Assembly: GCA_020746105.1 (NCBI GenBank)
Contig: CM036617.1
Span: 178,402,412-178,466,411 of the forward strand
DNA: 64,000 nucleotides
Direction of reading: 5' to 3'
Origin: Trogon surrucura
Lineage: Eukaryota; Chordata; Aves; Trogoniformes; Trogonidae
In this document: piece by piece, positions 26,601 to 39,078 of the stretch
Position numbering within the stretch: the stretch's first letter is position 1
How the letters are laid out: each line of letters opens with the position of its first letter
Translations under genes and position numbers: made by a program
The notes under the pieces: generated by a model
Databases searched by the model: none
What the model was told of the DNA's origin: nothing
The model's input: the letters and a program-made list of their open reading frames with translations, nothing else

Positions 26601-28363
26601 AAACAGATACATGTACTGGGAAATGCTGTGCAATCTCATTAACTGAGAACTGATGATAGCCTCCCTGTGGTTTCACACGCAAAACATCTATGTACCTGCA
26701 CACCACATAGAAAAAATGAACACATTACTAAACGACACTTTAAAGCAAAACAAACACAAAGTGTTTGAGTGGCATCTAGAGCTTGAGGAATGCTAAGAAA
26801 AAAATAAAAATCCCCTAATTTGGACCTCTTTTTTCTCAGCGAAAATGTGCGTGGTTTGAAACCTGGGTGAGAATATTGCATGGTGGGAAGAGCTTTAATA
26901 ACTTCACTCCCAGGTGAAAAAAAAGATATAGAGACATACAAAAATGTGGGCACTAGCAACATTCTCTGTCTTTAATTATCTGACTACCAGCCTCTAAATT
27001 TTCCACCCTCTCTCCCACTATAAGCGTGAGGTTCTTGTTCTCACACACAGAGCTCCACAAAAGTCTCTCCTGCCCACACTGCATTTCTCATTTTCTCCTT
27101 CTGTTACTGCCTGCGTTATATCCAAATTACTTTTTAAACGCCTACTGTACAGTTTCTCTGGTCTTTACATCATATCAATGCTTGTATTCCAAAGAGCAGA
27201 GCCGTGTTCATTTGAATTGCTATCTAAAATAGGCTTTTTCTGCAAGGTCAACAAATGCTAATATGTCAGCTAAAGCAACCTTCTTTTTTAAGTAACTGGT
27301 TCTCTAGATGAAAATTATCTTCTTTATCCTATGCATTGCATACACTGTTTGACTAATGCAAACTATGCCTGACTTGTGTCACAGGCATATTTTCACCACA
27401 AAACTGTGAAAAGCAAAAATTATATCGTACTTAGTTCATATCCTAAAACTTCTTCAACTAGTTTGCTGGGTTTGTAAAACTAGAGCTACCCTGTGAACCT
27501 TTTCTCCTTTCCTTATTAAATATTTTTTTTTACTTAAAGGAAACCTTTTTTTTTTTTCCAAGATGGGACTGAAATCAACCCCCTAAAAGTTTTCACTGTC
27601 AAATTTCACAGCTGAACCTTATCTCTGTGATGGTCTGATCAACATCTCTAAGTTCTTCAAAAGTTGAGTTATGAATTTTTATTCCTCAGACACAGATACA
27701 AGCCACCAATATGAATCTACATTGAGTTCAAGAAAAGAAACAGAAAACACTTCCCTAATCTGCACAAGTACTAGTAGGAGCACGTTTTTACTCTCACACC
27801 CATGTATACATGTATAAGGGCAAGATAGTGTTGTTTCTTTTTTCACACTGCATAGACAATGGGATATAACCCCACTTCTCGCTTCCCACTGCTCATGGGT
27901 ACTGCCTTCTTCCAACACCCGCAGAGGGCAGAACAGGTGGAGATCAGGATTCTAGTTCCAGCCGACTCCAAATGCATGTTCTGACACACTTCATCAGACA
28001 CACTGAAGCTCTCTGCTGCCTAGAGACCATTTGTATTCTCTCTACACCCATCAATTGACAAGGCAATCTGTAAAAATCATGTCCCATTTCAGAGATTCAA
28101 GATTGCAAATGAGGTCTGCGCTTCTTAATATTTTCTCTTTTGTCTTCACAATAAATTCTTCCTAAGTCCCCTTTCCATGTGAGAAACATGCTTTTTCCCC
28201 ACTCGTGGTATTTGGCACACTGAGTGCTCAGAGAGCTAGCAGCCTCAGAAGCTTGCTTTCTCTTGCTATTCCTTACAAACGAAACGGTGATATATCATCC
28301 AGTATGAAGGTGAAAAATATTTGTAAATCTCAGATAGCTTTTTACTTAGCAAAGCACTGTTAC
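11657..28363 (-). other. NAV3 intron, proximal part
   Basis: Nearly 17 kb downstream of the donor at 28363, with no recognised transposon except simple AT repeats. I looked on the minus strand for the next NAV3 segment (WDDSSSVSSG) and did not see it. Several ORFs of 60-147 codons have no recognisable features. Confidence 0.75.
12562..12580 (+). repeat. (AT)n microsatellite
   Basis: About nine AT units in the long downstream intron. Confidence 0.9.
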
Positions 28364-28483
28364 CTGTCTGCATCCACAGTCACGTCATGAACCCCTCTCT
28401 GAATGACGTCTCGAGAGGCAGCCAAGTCTGGTATTCGGTTCAGACTTCTTGTATATAGGTTGAGTCCTCCATCTGTCATGTAC
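28364..28483 (-). CDS. NAV3: NAV3 internal exon, 120 nt
   Basis: The acceptor is TTATTTTCAG and the donor GACAG|GTAACA. One base completes the Gly codon from 31839; 39 codons follow, starting YMTDGGLNLYTRSLNRIPD and ending VHDVTVDAD, then the two bases of a Ser codon. The order and wording match human NAV3 (YMTDGGLNLYTRSLNRIPDT and RGVHDVTVDADSW). The YMTDGG motif echoes YMSDGD in the preceding exon. The next expected segment, the Ser-rich WDDSSSVSSGLSD region, was not found in the remaining 28 kb, so the following intron is very long. This exon is too short, and lacks a usable ATG, for ORF callers. Confidence 0.95.
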
Positions 28484-31400
28484 CTGAAAATAAATGTGTG
28501 GTCAATCAGTGGGAAATGCAGCCATCTGGCAACCATATTTCACTCTAAAGTTAATCGAATGTGGAATTCAAATGTTTAAGGTACGAGCTGTCCTGTTAGA
28601 TGGTAGGCTTATACTAAATATTCTCAGTTCATGTGCCCAGTGCAGAGAGATCAGAAATACACTTATTTTCTAGCATCATTTGCCTTTTTCTGTGATGGCT
28701 TAGAGGCCAACCTGTTTTCCTAAAATATATTTAGACTGAAGTCCTCAAGTATCTTTAAAAATGTTAAGTATATTTTAAGTACTGCAGTTTTATCAAAGAA
28801 TGCCATCAGATGCAAGAAGCATAACTCCAGTTAAAAGAGAAAAAAAAAAAGGAAAAAAAATGCTAGCATCCATCTAAATGGGGACAGAAACTGAGAACCC
28901 AAATCTGCAGTTCCTGCTGGGATGCAATTATTCAGATATGAAAGAGATATCCACTGAAGCCCTTACAACGACATTTAAGAATATGTTTCTATCTGTGTTT
29001 CTTTTGCTTGATTCCCACCACTTCATGTTATAATGAATGACTAATGAATTGAACAGCAAGTACAATGATGCTTACTCCCTAGAGAACCATTAAAAGTTTC
29101 TGAATTTCAAGAAGCAGTGATTATTTCCGGAATGCCTACCTACAGTTTAGTTATCTCTGTAAGAGGTCTTGGTGTTTATCACTAAGCAGTACCACAAGCC
29201 TGTCCTACTCTCAAGACAGACCTTTCATTAAACTGTCTTCCCTCATAGGTTCTTGTTTTTTACATTTCCCTCTTCCGCTTTTTGGTAACTTTATTGTAGC
29301 AATCTGGTAGAGTTTGCACATGTATATGGCACTTAACACAGGAGTATACATATACATTAAAAAATTGTATACCTCAGTGAACGTACTCAAAATTACAGGC
29401 TTACTGAAATAAGTGTAGACCCATTGTTATGATGACGGCTGAAATGATCTACTCAAGTTCACTTCCAATTTAAATAACTTTTAACATAAGCTCTCTTTGG
29501 CCATGAAATGGTGCCACTCAAACCTGTCTTTCAGTCAAAGCATGTGTCCAAGTACGCAAACATTTAATAACTCCACACAGACTCCCAGGCACAAGCCAAG
29601 GCACACACCCATCCTGCTGGTGCTCCAGATGTTCTGCTGGCCCTCTCCCTGTGGTTCCTTCTGTGAGCTCATTTAATTGAAATCAACTGTCCCAGAGACC
29701 TTGGAGTTAAAACAGCAGCCCAGGAGCACCAGCCTCCACTCTCGTGGTTTGGGGTGGGGGAATTGATGCAGGTTTTGAGAGAAAATCTGTGGCAGCACAG
29801 CCTCGTTCAACAGCGACAGTTTGAGATGTCATTGTGTCCTGGGTGGCAATCCGGGTGAAGGCAACCTCAAGTGTATTAAAACACAAAGGGTCGGTTTGTT
29901 TATTTTTAACTAAACTCAGGCATTTTACGCACTGGTAAGATTTGGCTTGGAGTTCAGCAAGGGATTTCTGAAACCTTGGTATCTGGAGTTTGCAGAAGGT
30001 AACTTCACATTTATATTCAAAGGTAAATTAACAGTCACACTTACACACTAGATTTATCCTTTAATTAAAGACAAAATTTAGACTTTTGGGCAGATTATTT
30101 AGCTAGGGGTGAATTATGCAGTAGGTTCCAAGGCTCTGGAATTGCATAATAAATTTAGCTGTGGTTTGAATGCAATCCAGACTATATGGATTTTTTCCTG
30201 TATAAGTAAGTCCTGAATGGAGAGACTTAACAAGTGCAACAGGCCTTCCTCGCACTGATTTCTAATTACTGCTGCTTTCCTGTCCCCAAGTGTTTAAAGT
30301 AATTAAACTGATAATGGAATAGGCATGAAGGAGATAAGACGTTACATGGCTCAGTGAATCCTGAAATTTCAGAGCTTATTAACTTGTTTTTAACATTTAC
30401 CGCACCTAAAATGTTAACTGAACACATTGTAACTTACTGTCTATTGAGTCATCCTTCTTACATACGCAAAGAAAAGTCACACAAGATTACTATATTCATC
30501 CTCTAATGTGATAAGCTAATTAATAAAACTCATCAGCACTGCAAAGGATTCCCCCATCTTTTTAAAAAAAAAAACAAACCCATGCATCAGTCAAAGGCAG
30601 CATTTATATTTCCTTTATGATAAAAGGTCTTCAGACATTAAAGTACTACATTTTCCCTCTGCTTCCTTCTTTATGGCATCATATGTTATAGCCACTAATG
30701 CTTTATTGTGGACAATCTTGCCAGCAGTGCTCCATTCACAGGTCACTGAGTGCACCAGGGAGAGACAGGAATATGCTTTCTCTATAGATATGCCTTTTCT
30801 AATGATCTATCTTTGAATGGTGCTTGAGGTGAGACACTACTCTAGAGAAAGCTTTGATCAGAGACTTACATTTGCCCTTAGGAACGTTTCATATTTGGTT
30901 TCATCAGTCACTGTTCTCTAATCGTAGCTCTACTTCAAACTAAAAGATTAGATTGACAGCAAGAGTCCTAAATTTATACAGATTTAAGCAGTGGGGCATG
31001 ACATGGGCATGTACTCGATGGGACCACTGTTCAACTCAACATTACCTCAGCCACCAAGCATCCTTGAGATGCCAACAACAGCACTGAACAGTAATTTAAG
31101 TATGAGTAAAAATGTAACATATCTGGGTTATTTAAATGTTGCTTTAGGAGTTCTAACACACATGAGTGAAGTGACACATTCCAAGAGTGATATAAAAATT
31201 GTTAAATAGTAATTTGAAACACAGGGAATGCAGCACCCCAAAGTCAATCAGTGGACTAAGCAAAAAAAGAAAAAAAAAAAAAAAATTGTCATTCTTCTCC
31301 CTGGGTGTGCTAGAAGAGTAACTGATCTTTTATGAAAAGATATTCCTACAGCTTAGATCATATGCACAGTTGAAAAATTGCAGTAAAGGCCTATCATACA

Positions 31401-31838
31401 GACAATGCTAGACAATATCTGAAGTGGAAACAGAAGAAGTCAGTGCTGTCAGCTACTGCTTTTTATCAGCTGCATCCAGTACCGTATCTACCATTTCAAA
31501 TAAAACATAAAGATAGCAGAAGAAGACCCATCCCAGGGCAAGTGAGGCAAAATTATGTTTTACCAGATAACTAAGAAATTCCACTAAGTAATAAGAAGAA
31601 ACTGTGCTGTTATCAAAGTTCACAGCAAAGTCATCTTGATGTTAAGAGACAAGAACTGAATTTGAAGGTGAATGAGAACATCATTGGCATCTTAGGGGCT
31701 TATTTTTGTTTTGGTTCTTTTAATGTGTATATTTTTATGTTGCGACCATAAGGCACTTGTGTGCCAGAATTTGTTAGGAAAATCCTATTAAACCTGCAAA
31801 TCACACATTAGTTGAAATGGGGAAAAAGTGCTACTCAC
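28484..31838 (-). other. NAV3 intron, 3,355 nt
   Basis: Bounded by GTGAGT at 31838 and TTATTTTCAG at 28484. It contains an A-rich tract (31262-31285) and a long repeat-free block (about 29930-30340) with ATTA-rich motifs; nothing coding was seen. Confidence 0.9.
31262..31285 (+). repeat. A-rich tract
   Basis: An almost pure A run broken by a G; no transposon recognised next to it. Confidence 0.85.
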
Positions 31839-32222
31839 CCACTATTGATGTCATCAGTTCTGAGGCTTTTCCCAAGAATGTCCCCATCACTCATGTAGCC
31901 ACCAACGTCAACATCAGAAGACATGTCCAAGTCACCATTTCCCTTCTCACTCATGTCAATCTGTGAGATATTTCCAAGGCGAGAAACAGCTGCTCGGCGA
32001 AGCGGGGTGGTGTACATGAATCGAGAAGGGTCTGTGTGTATGAAGCGACTCGCGCCACTGCGAGGATAACCAGCACCCAGGGACGGGGCATCTCCTGCCT
32101 GCAGCCGAGGACTGGCCTGCCCCAGCCTCCAAGTCACCGCGGTGGACCGGCTTGTCAAGCTTGGTATGCTTCTCCCGTTCACCTCAGTTGTCACAGTGCT
32201 GTCAAAAGTTGTCTCCAACGTG
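31839..32222 (-). CDS. NAV3: NAV3 internal exon, 384 nt
   Basis: The acceptor is TTTGTTTGGCAG; the first base completes the Ser codon begun at 32634. It reads 127 codons and ends with two bases (GG) before the donor GTGAGT. The product includes TLETTFDSTVTTEVNG, LGQASPRLQAGDAPSLGAGY, SRFIHTDPSRFMYTTPLRRA and GGYMSDGDILGKSLRTDDIN, nearly identical to human NAV3 and recognisably similar to NAV1 (SSPRLQAGDAPS, GYMSDSDLMGK). It belongs to the conserved but domain-less central part of the protein. The intron on its 5' side is only 411 nt, very short for this gene. There is no frameshift or stop. Confidence 0.97.
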
Positions 32223-32633
32223 CTGCCAAACAAAATGGAGAAGTCGTGAATTGTGCTTTCTCTGCTCCTGAGAAGTAAAAGCTGGAAGAACGTGATTTTT
32301 AGAAAAAGCTCTGTGTGTGTGTGTGCATGTGTGTGCTTCTCCATGTGCACACATGTATTTGTGCATACGATAACCTCTACTTATAAAATACCCTAAAATC
32401 AATTGTATAGGTTTCTAAGTAGATGTATATGAAACAATAACCATCTCTGGGAATGATTGTATAAGACACTTTGACAGCAAAGTAGATTACAGTCACATTT
32501 AAGTTGCTGAGGCAGTCTAGCAAACAGTATGGTTAGTGTCATAGTTAATTCTCCTTTGCAAGCCTCTAATTCCTTCAGCAACAATACTCTCCTACAGTCC
32601 AAATTCTTAGCAGTCTACACAAGACAATTATAC
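32223..32633 (-). other. NAV3 short intron, 411 nt
   Basis: GTATAA donor and TTTGGCAG acceptor. It holds the CA-rich (in RNA) microsatellite and no other feature. Confidence 0.92.
32312..32335 (+). repeat. imperfect (GT)n microsatellite
   Basis: TG repeats interrupted by CA, in the 411-nt intron between two NAV3 exons. In the NAV3 pre-mRNA it reads as a CA-rich tract about 90 nt upstream of the acceptor at 32222. Confidence 0.9.
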
Positions 32634-32742
32634 CTGTGGCTTATCTGGGTCCCTCTAAGGCTGGACATAGTTTCTTCCAAATTCTGTCTCAGGTCTGCTA
32701 TATTCTTTACAGTTCTCATTCTTCTTGTTTCAGGGTCTTCCC
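32634..32742 (-). CDS. NAV3: NAV3 internal exon, 109 nt (junction exon of long and short isoforms)
   Basis: The acceptor is TTTTCTTCCAG and the donor CACAG|GTATAA. It opens with two bases (GG) that finish a Gly codon and then reads 35 codons including RTVKNIADLRQNLEETMSSL, ending in the first two bases of Ser. This is one of the best conserved stretches across NAV1, NAV2 and NAV3 (DLRQNLEETMSSLRG is shared), and it matches human NAV3 closely. Both the 47308-47423 exon and the alternative first exon end with a single G in the same phase, so this is where the two 5' ends converge. No catalytic domain is present; a short helix is plausible. Confidence 0.96.
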
Positions 32743-34082
32743 CTGGAAGAAAACAGCAAAACCAGCATAAATTTTAGTGCCACAAGTGTATGAGGTTGAA
32801 TAAAGTGCACACATGTATACACAGCTGAGAAGACACACATATGATTGTAAACAGGTCTGTCCCTTTAGTCTTTAAAAAAATAAAACCTCATCCTTTCAGT
32901 AATAAAACACACATATGCTTATAAATAACATGTGGTATGTAAAAAAGCCACCAAAAAGAATCCTGGTGAAGTATCACTGTTAGGGCCCAAATCTCTTAAT
33001 GAAACTCAGATTTACAGTGTTGGGATTTTTATCCTCTGTAATCAAGGCATGATGCAGTCCCAGATCACTTGATACATTACACAGCCCTTTTTTCCTCCTC
33101 GACATTTTACATAACTTGGTAGGAAATAAAGCCACAGTAAATCCATGTCTGGAATGAATTGGGATGACTGTTACAACAACTCTTCACTAAGCACTTAACA
33201 TCCAAGCTATTTCAAAGTACCCTTTAAGTTAGGCACTTAATAAAGCATCTTTCCTGAACTGTAATGGTTTCCTGAAGGGGGAGCCTATTCTTCACATGGG
33301 ATAAAAAAAAAATTATTCTTGGGATAAAAATCTGAACACTCTAAGCACATGTATCATTTATACAATCGTCTTTTTTAATAGCCTTCAGGGACCACCTGTG
33401 AAAAGTTATTCTTTTATCTTCAATAGTAAAGCCCTCAGAACTCCACCTGAAGCATCCTCCATAACGCTTACTTCATGCAATTAAAAACAGAAAACCAAAA
33501 AAAAACAGAAGGAAACAAAAGTTACATATTACATGTTACAAAAGAAAAAAACATAACAAGCTTCAAAGAAACCTCTAAAAGTCATGCACAATGAAAAAAA
33601 CAAAAGTGTGTTTTCTAACATATTCATATATGAAGGAATTTTAGTTCATTTTTATTTTGAGGAAAAAGAGAGTTTCAAAAGAAAACCTGTGACTAAAATC
33701 ATGGATTTGCTCAGTTTCTGTTTTTGGCCTTGTCCTGTATTTGTTGCTTGAAAGAAAGTTGGCAAGAAACATCGTTATTGTAGTTATGTGTACAATGATG
33801 AATGTGAAGTGTAAACAATTTCTTTTTGACTCTATCAGTGATAAATTTCATGTCATACCTCACCTTGTTAAGGTAATATTACTCCTCATTCTGGAAGTGT
33901 TATCATCAAGAATGACGTTGTGCAACAACTAAAATTATCTCTAAGATTCAACTCTAGATTTCAGCATTCTCATCCAGAACAAGTTTTTAATCTAATTTTG
34001 GAATACTCATGACATCAAGAAACGGTTTCATCTTTGAATACCTCTAACAGAAGTTAGTCTAGTGAATTCAAACTCAACACCT

Positions 34083-34165
34083 GCCCACAACAGGGAGGTT
34101 GGATTAAAATGATCTCTAAGGTCCCTTCCAGCCCAGGCCATTCTATGATTCTATGATGATCACAG
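34083..34165 (+). mobile_element. short CR1 3' tail
   Basis: An 80-bp remnant containing AGGGAGGTTGGATTAAAATG, ATCTCTAAGGTCCCTTCCAG and the tail ATTCTATGATTCTATGATGA. Only the extreme 3' end of the element is present, as usual for strongly 5'-truncated CR1 copies. Confidence 0.85.
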
Positions 34166-37100
34166 AAAAATCAAGATCAGAAATGCAAGCAGAAGCAAAA
34201 TATCATATAACACTATGATAGTTCACATTTGGAAAATGTAAAAAACCACATGCAGATAGATATCTTCAAGTTGCTGTATCCTTCATTCCGTTGCCATCTT
34301 CTCAGGTTTGTGTGTGAGTTTATACAAGATATAAATTCAACAATGGTGATGTTTCTGAGGAAAAGCATGATGTGTCATCTAAGCGAAGGTAGAGGTAGGA
34401 GATGTTTGGGAAGGAGGAAAACGTTAAAAATCAAAAAGAAAAGATGGTGTCCTTTGCAAAGTAGCTAAAATGGGGAAAAAAAAAAAAAAAGAAAGAGGAG
34501 ATCTTAATGTGGAGCTTACAAGAAAAGTTGCAGAACTGGAAAATATTCATCATAGGATCAAAAGCAATGAAAATTTTATATTTAATGAAGTATTGTTGAA
34601 AACTAAAGCAAAAAACTCCAGACTTGCAGAGGAAAAAAAAATAGCAAGGTAAAAAGGTTTCAACACAACATCTGCTGGAAGGCATGGGAAAGAGGTTGAT
34701 TTGCATTAGAACTACAAATACGGGTTTAACATTGCTATACAAAAAGCACTGGGTTAGCATACACAGTGACATTTATTTCCAATATAAGGGAGAATCTGTA
34801 GAAGCAAATGATATTTGAACAATGATTCACTCAAGCTCCTTAATTTCGAGTTTTGACTAAACGACAAAACCTTTGAGCTCATCGACAAACGACTCTTCCG
34901 TGGTTCAAGTTCTATTGCTCAAACACCCTGCGGGTAGTTAGGAAAAAAAAAATCAACTCCTGGTATTAAACAGAAATAAATTATTCCATATATATTGCAC
35001 ACCTCCTTTATTTCTCCCCTGATAGGCAAATTATGCACTGTACTAGCCAATGTACCCTGCAGCTGTGGCTCAGTGTCAAGCCAGCTTTCCCAGCCATGCC
35101 AGTTTAAGGTTTTCCCATCTACTCTGCCCCAGCTATGTCTTCTGTCCTCTTCGCTGCAGCAAAACAGTCCTTCAGGAACTGCTGTTCATTTATTTGCTGG
35201 CTTTATAATTCCAAATAAATTCTTCAATGGTTTAATGATCCAACAGTCAATAAACGTCTTGGCTGTCACCATGGAACTGACAGTGGGGTCAACACCTGGA
35301 CAGGGTGGAGACAGGAAGTGGGGACACAGGTCTGGCACTGATGCCAAACTCTTCATCCTCTCAAGTCACACCCTTGCAAAGGCACGTCCAGTCACAAAAA
35401 TTTTGCTCCATAAAATAAACTACCTATGTGCATTTTTACATGTAACAGCCTGCAGGAGGCAAATGTCCACACTCAGGGTGAAATGACTACAACTATTCCT
35501 GCGTTTCCAACTGAACATGTTCAACCAAGCACGTTGCTGATCAATGTACCCATGGATCTTACACACTGTTTGCAGAGGTTTCTGCATGATCCTGGAGATT
35601 CCCATGAGGCAAAAGGACTCATGCCAAGGCTAAGCTGGACCCCATTAAGTCCTGGTAGACTGAACCTGCTGTTGGAAACCTAGACAGTCCCCAGGCAGAC
35701 TGGCCATGCCTGTCTCCAGGCAGTTGCCTATGGTGCACTCAGTTTCTCACTGTTGTAGCCCTTTGCTTTCTCTCCTCTGCCAAATGTGCTCAAATTCACT
35801 TATACAAGCATGTTACATTCCTGTCACAATCCCTATATATGGGGGACACCCAGGACCTCTTTGTTACCTGCCCTGCCTCAAATCAGAGGTGAAGCAGTAG
35901 CCAATTGGTAAAAGACAATTTTCTGTTATACACAGACAAATTCTGGGGTGTAAGCATGCAGAATCAAAGGCAAAGCAATATTTTATATTTATCTGAGGAA
36001 CTGAATACAATTAATATTTGCAGTGACTTTGCCCTTTCCTTCCTTGTTTATCCTTGTCAGTTGTCTTTTGCTGTACGTTAACATTGTAAATTCTTGCAGC
36101 AAAAATGACAGCAACTGTCTTTTTTAATATATATTGTACAGTAAATAGCATAACAAAGCCTTAAGGTATAATTGCATTATAAAAAAAGAAAAAAGTACAT
36201 ATATATGGCAAACTGCCAAAATATGTTTTCACAGAGAAGAATATTTCACTTTCAGACAAATCATACCACAAAAGTGGTGTTATTCTATCCTGGAAAGGTG
36301 AAAAGTTTGAGATCTAATCTCTTTTGATCTCTCAGTGACACAAAGAGCAACTTCAAAACCTTTTCATCATTTTCTTCTAAAAAAAGATGCAAGTGGACTT
36401 TTATGATCTTAAAATACTACTCAGTACTACATATGAAATCCTCATAACTGTAACCATTACGTGTTTTAAAAATATTGTTCTTTTTTCTTTCCATCCTTCT
36501 TTTAAGGCTGCATCGATGGACTCATGCTGCACCATGGATGAACAAGTCAGAAAGTATAAACAGTTGAACGTGATGATTGAGAAATTTTCTGCACTGAGGG
36601 CAACAGCCTCAGACTTAACTTGTATCTGACATTATATTTTCAGAACAGCACTGTGGCTCCCCATCTACATCAAGCCTCCTTCTCAGAGAGGACCATAGCG
36701 ATGGTTCATGTAGGGTTTATTTTTTCTGAAAGCTAGCTACCCCATGCCTGCTGGAAGAGACACTACAGTGCTTATCACAGAAGGATTGGGACACACTGAA
36801 GGGGTTCAAAGTGAGCTCAGATTTCCCAGGCACCTTGTTGTTTATTACTATGGCCCACTGCCATCATAGAGTTATCCATATCTGCATGACCTATCATATC
36901 AAAAATGCTCCCTGGCCTGTTACCTCAAGTGATTCTGGTTTGTATGCTGAAGAAAGGCCATTCTATTTCATATATGGAGAGACTGGGATGAGAAAGACTA
37001 AAACCAGGGTACCCTGTAACTTTCTGCAAAAATTCTGTTCCTCTTACAAGAAATTCTGATGCAAATATTTTACTGATCCGATGAAATATAATCTGCTCAA

Positions 37101-38537
37101 ATCACTTGTAGCTTTATCATTTATGTTAAACATGAATATTCCTAAAGATCATCCCCAAATTCTTGTCTAGAAACCAGCAAACCATTACAGGTTCCCTCAA
37201 TAAATTTCTAGACAACACATTAATGTCTTCCATTGTGTGAGATATATACACAGGAACTCAAACATTTTACAGAAATCACTAAATACCTACCTTAAATTTT
37301 ACATTCACATTTCTGAACTTCACCCATAATTGCACATTTAATGCTGCTCATAACCATTTCAGTACTACCACACATGCAATTACAGCACAAACCAGATAAA
37401 TGGGAGAAAAACATCTCCATTAATTGTCTGATTTTCATAAAAGGATTTACAATTAATAAGCAGCTACCCAGAGAATTGTCCACTCTTAGATATTAACACC
37501 ATTCACAAAAGGGAAGGGTGAGGAAACTGAGGCTCACAAGAGAACAGGGATTTGCTCAGTGACATGCAGCTGAAGAGCAGGGGCAGGTGGAGAGCTCAGC
37601 TTCCTTTGCTGACAAGCCTCTCATCTCTAGGAGAAGCACCTTTTAGCATACTGGTATAGCCTAATAATAAAAGGTATGCATAAGAAGAGAATTACTGTTT
37701 CTTTGTTGAGATAATAGCTTTTTACATTATATACATGGCAAAAATTTTATCCTAAATGTCTAAACACAGTCAGGGTTAACATATCCACCAGCAAAGAAGC
37801 TCCAGCCTAGACACACGCTATGTAACTGGAAAAGCATGCAACCACTTCAACCATTTGACTGGTTGAAGAACAAAGCTTTGGAAACGAACACTTTGAGCAG
37901 TCTTATAAAAGCCTGAGAGATGAAAAGTAAAGCCAGTAGCACAGAAGCCTTTTGAAACACCTATGGCTGTGGACTTCAAATGCTCACTGGCATGCACTGA
38001 TATAACAAAACTGGTTATTTAAACTAAACTGAAACCCTGGGACTCAGGATTCCACATAAAGGGGTGATATTATCAGCAGGGGGGTGGAGGAGGAAACAAT
38101 ACTGGAGGGACGGTTTGTAGGTAGGCCAAGACATTTTTTGTCTAAACTTAACCTTGGATTCAAGATTTCAATTTTAAATTCACAAGAACAAATGTCATTA
38201 AAATTATTTATCAGTAAACCAATAGCACTTAAATATTTCACCTTATTTTTTCAAATAGCTAAGCAAACTATGTTCAATTATTCACAGGCTGTTGCTGGCC
38301 ATACACCCTAAATCAAAAGCAATTTAGACACTTGTCTTCATTTCATACAGTCTTTAGAGGTTAGAGTAAGCAAACAAAGGAAGAAATGGCTAGACTCTAT
38401 TTTTGCATACTATTGCAAATAAACCCAGTTCTGTCTTGTGAAATCACTGTCAAGATCAAAAATCTGCTCCATGCAGATACGTGCTAACTCTTGAGTCTCC
38501 TCCTGTCCTTTCTGATGTCAAGCCAAAGTTAACTTAC

Positions 38538-39078
38538 CCAAAATATCAGTATAAAGGACCTGTTCTAGGTCCCCCAGCATTGTTATTATGACATCTTCAT
38601 CCAGATGTGCGGTCCCTTCACGCAAGCAGCCTTCCTCCTCCTCCTCTGCCCAGTTCCTTCTGGGGAAACGGGACGTGCAAGACACATTTTCATCACTGAA
38701 TTTTCCCCTCTCCTCATTGTCAATCTCAAAGCCTTCGCCTGCATGCCGTTCTCCTGACCTCCTGGACGTCCTGCTTCCACCAGTTGGTATCGCCTGAAAC
38801 GCTTGGGGTGCGGTGAGACTGGAGTGGCAGAGAGAGTGCACCGACTGCGAGAGCGCCTTGGAAAGGGAGCCTCTGCTCCCAGCTTCTGCCTCCTGCTGAT
38901 GGTAACTCTGGCTGGACTTGGAGGCGTTTCCAAACCAGTTCTCCCTGTACGAGTATCGCCTCTTCTCCCCTTCGCTGATGAGCGTGAGATTGGTTAGAGA
39001 CTTCTGCTTCTGAAGACGAACACACCCTCTTCTAACCTCCTTGCCTTTAAACACTGACAGTTCAGCAGATCGCTGCAT
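38538..39078 (-). CDS. NAV3: NAV3 alternative first coding exon, NAV1-like N-terminus
   Basis: Open frame of 180 codons plus one base, beginning MQRSAELSVFKGKEVRRG and ending MLGDLEQVLYTDIL before the donor TTTTGG|GTAAGT. The start is chosen because an in-frame TGA lies 24 nt upstream (39100-39102), no other ATG intervenes, and A is at -3. Ordered motifs match the N-terminus of human NAV1, as I remember it: AEL-x-VFK (residues 5-11), KQKSLTNL (24-31), SLSKALSQSVHSL (71-83, SKTLSKSEHSL in NAV1) and a terminal acidic stretch leading to GDLEQ (169-173). The last base, G, plus GG at 32742 gives Gly-Glu-Asp-Pro, so it splices in frame to the next NAV3 exon. The predicted isoform lacks the CH domain and the SxIP-rich exon. 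The middle (about 90-155) is divergent, with a Glu run at 145-149. Family assignment is firm; transcript use is inferred. Confidence 0.85.

Noticed and set aside
31262-31285. A-rich tract considered as a tail of a processed pseudogene
   Set aside because: No coding or retroposed sequence recognised on the 5' side and no target-site duplication seen.
38586-39025. Several other ORFs overlapping the alternative first exon in other frames and strands
   Set aside because: Shadows arising because the region is GC-richer; only the 39078 frame has NAV-family motifs and a phase-matched donor.
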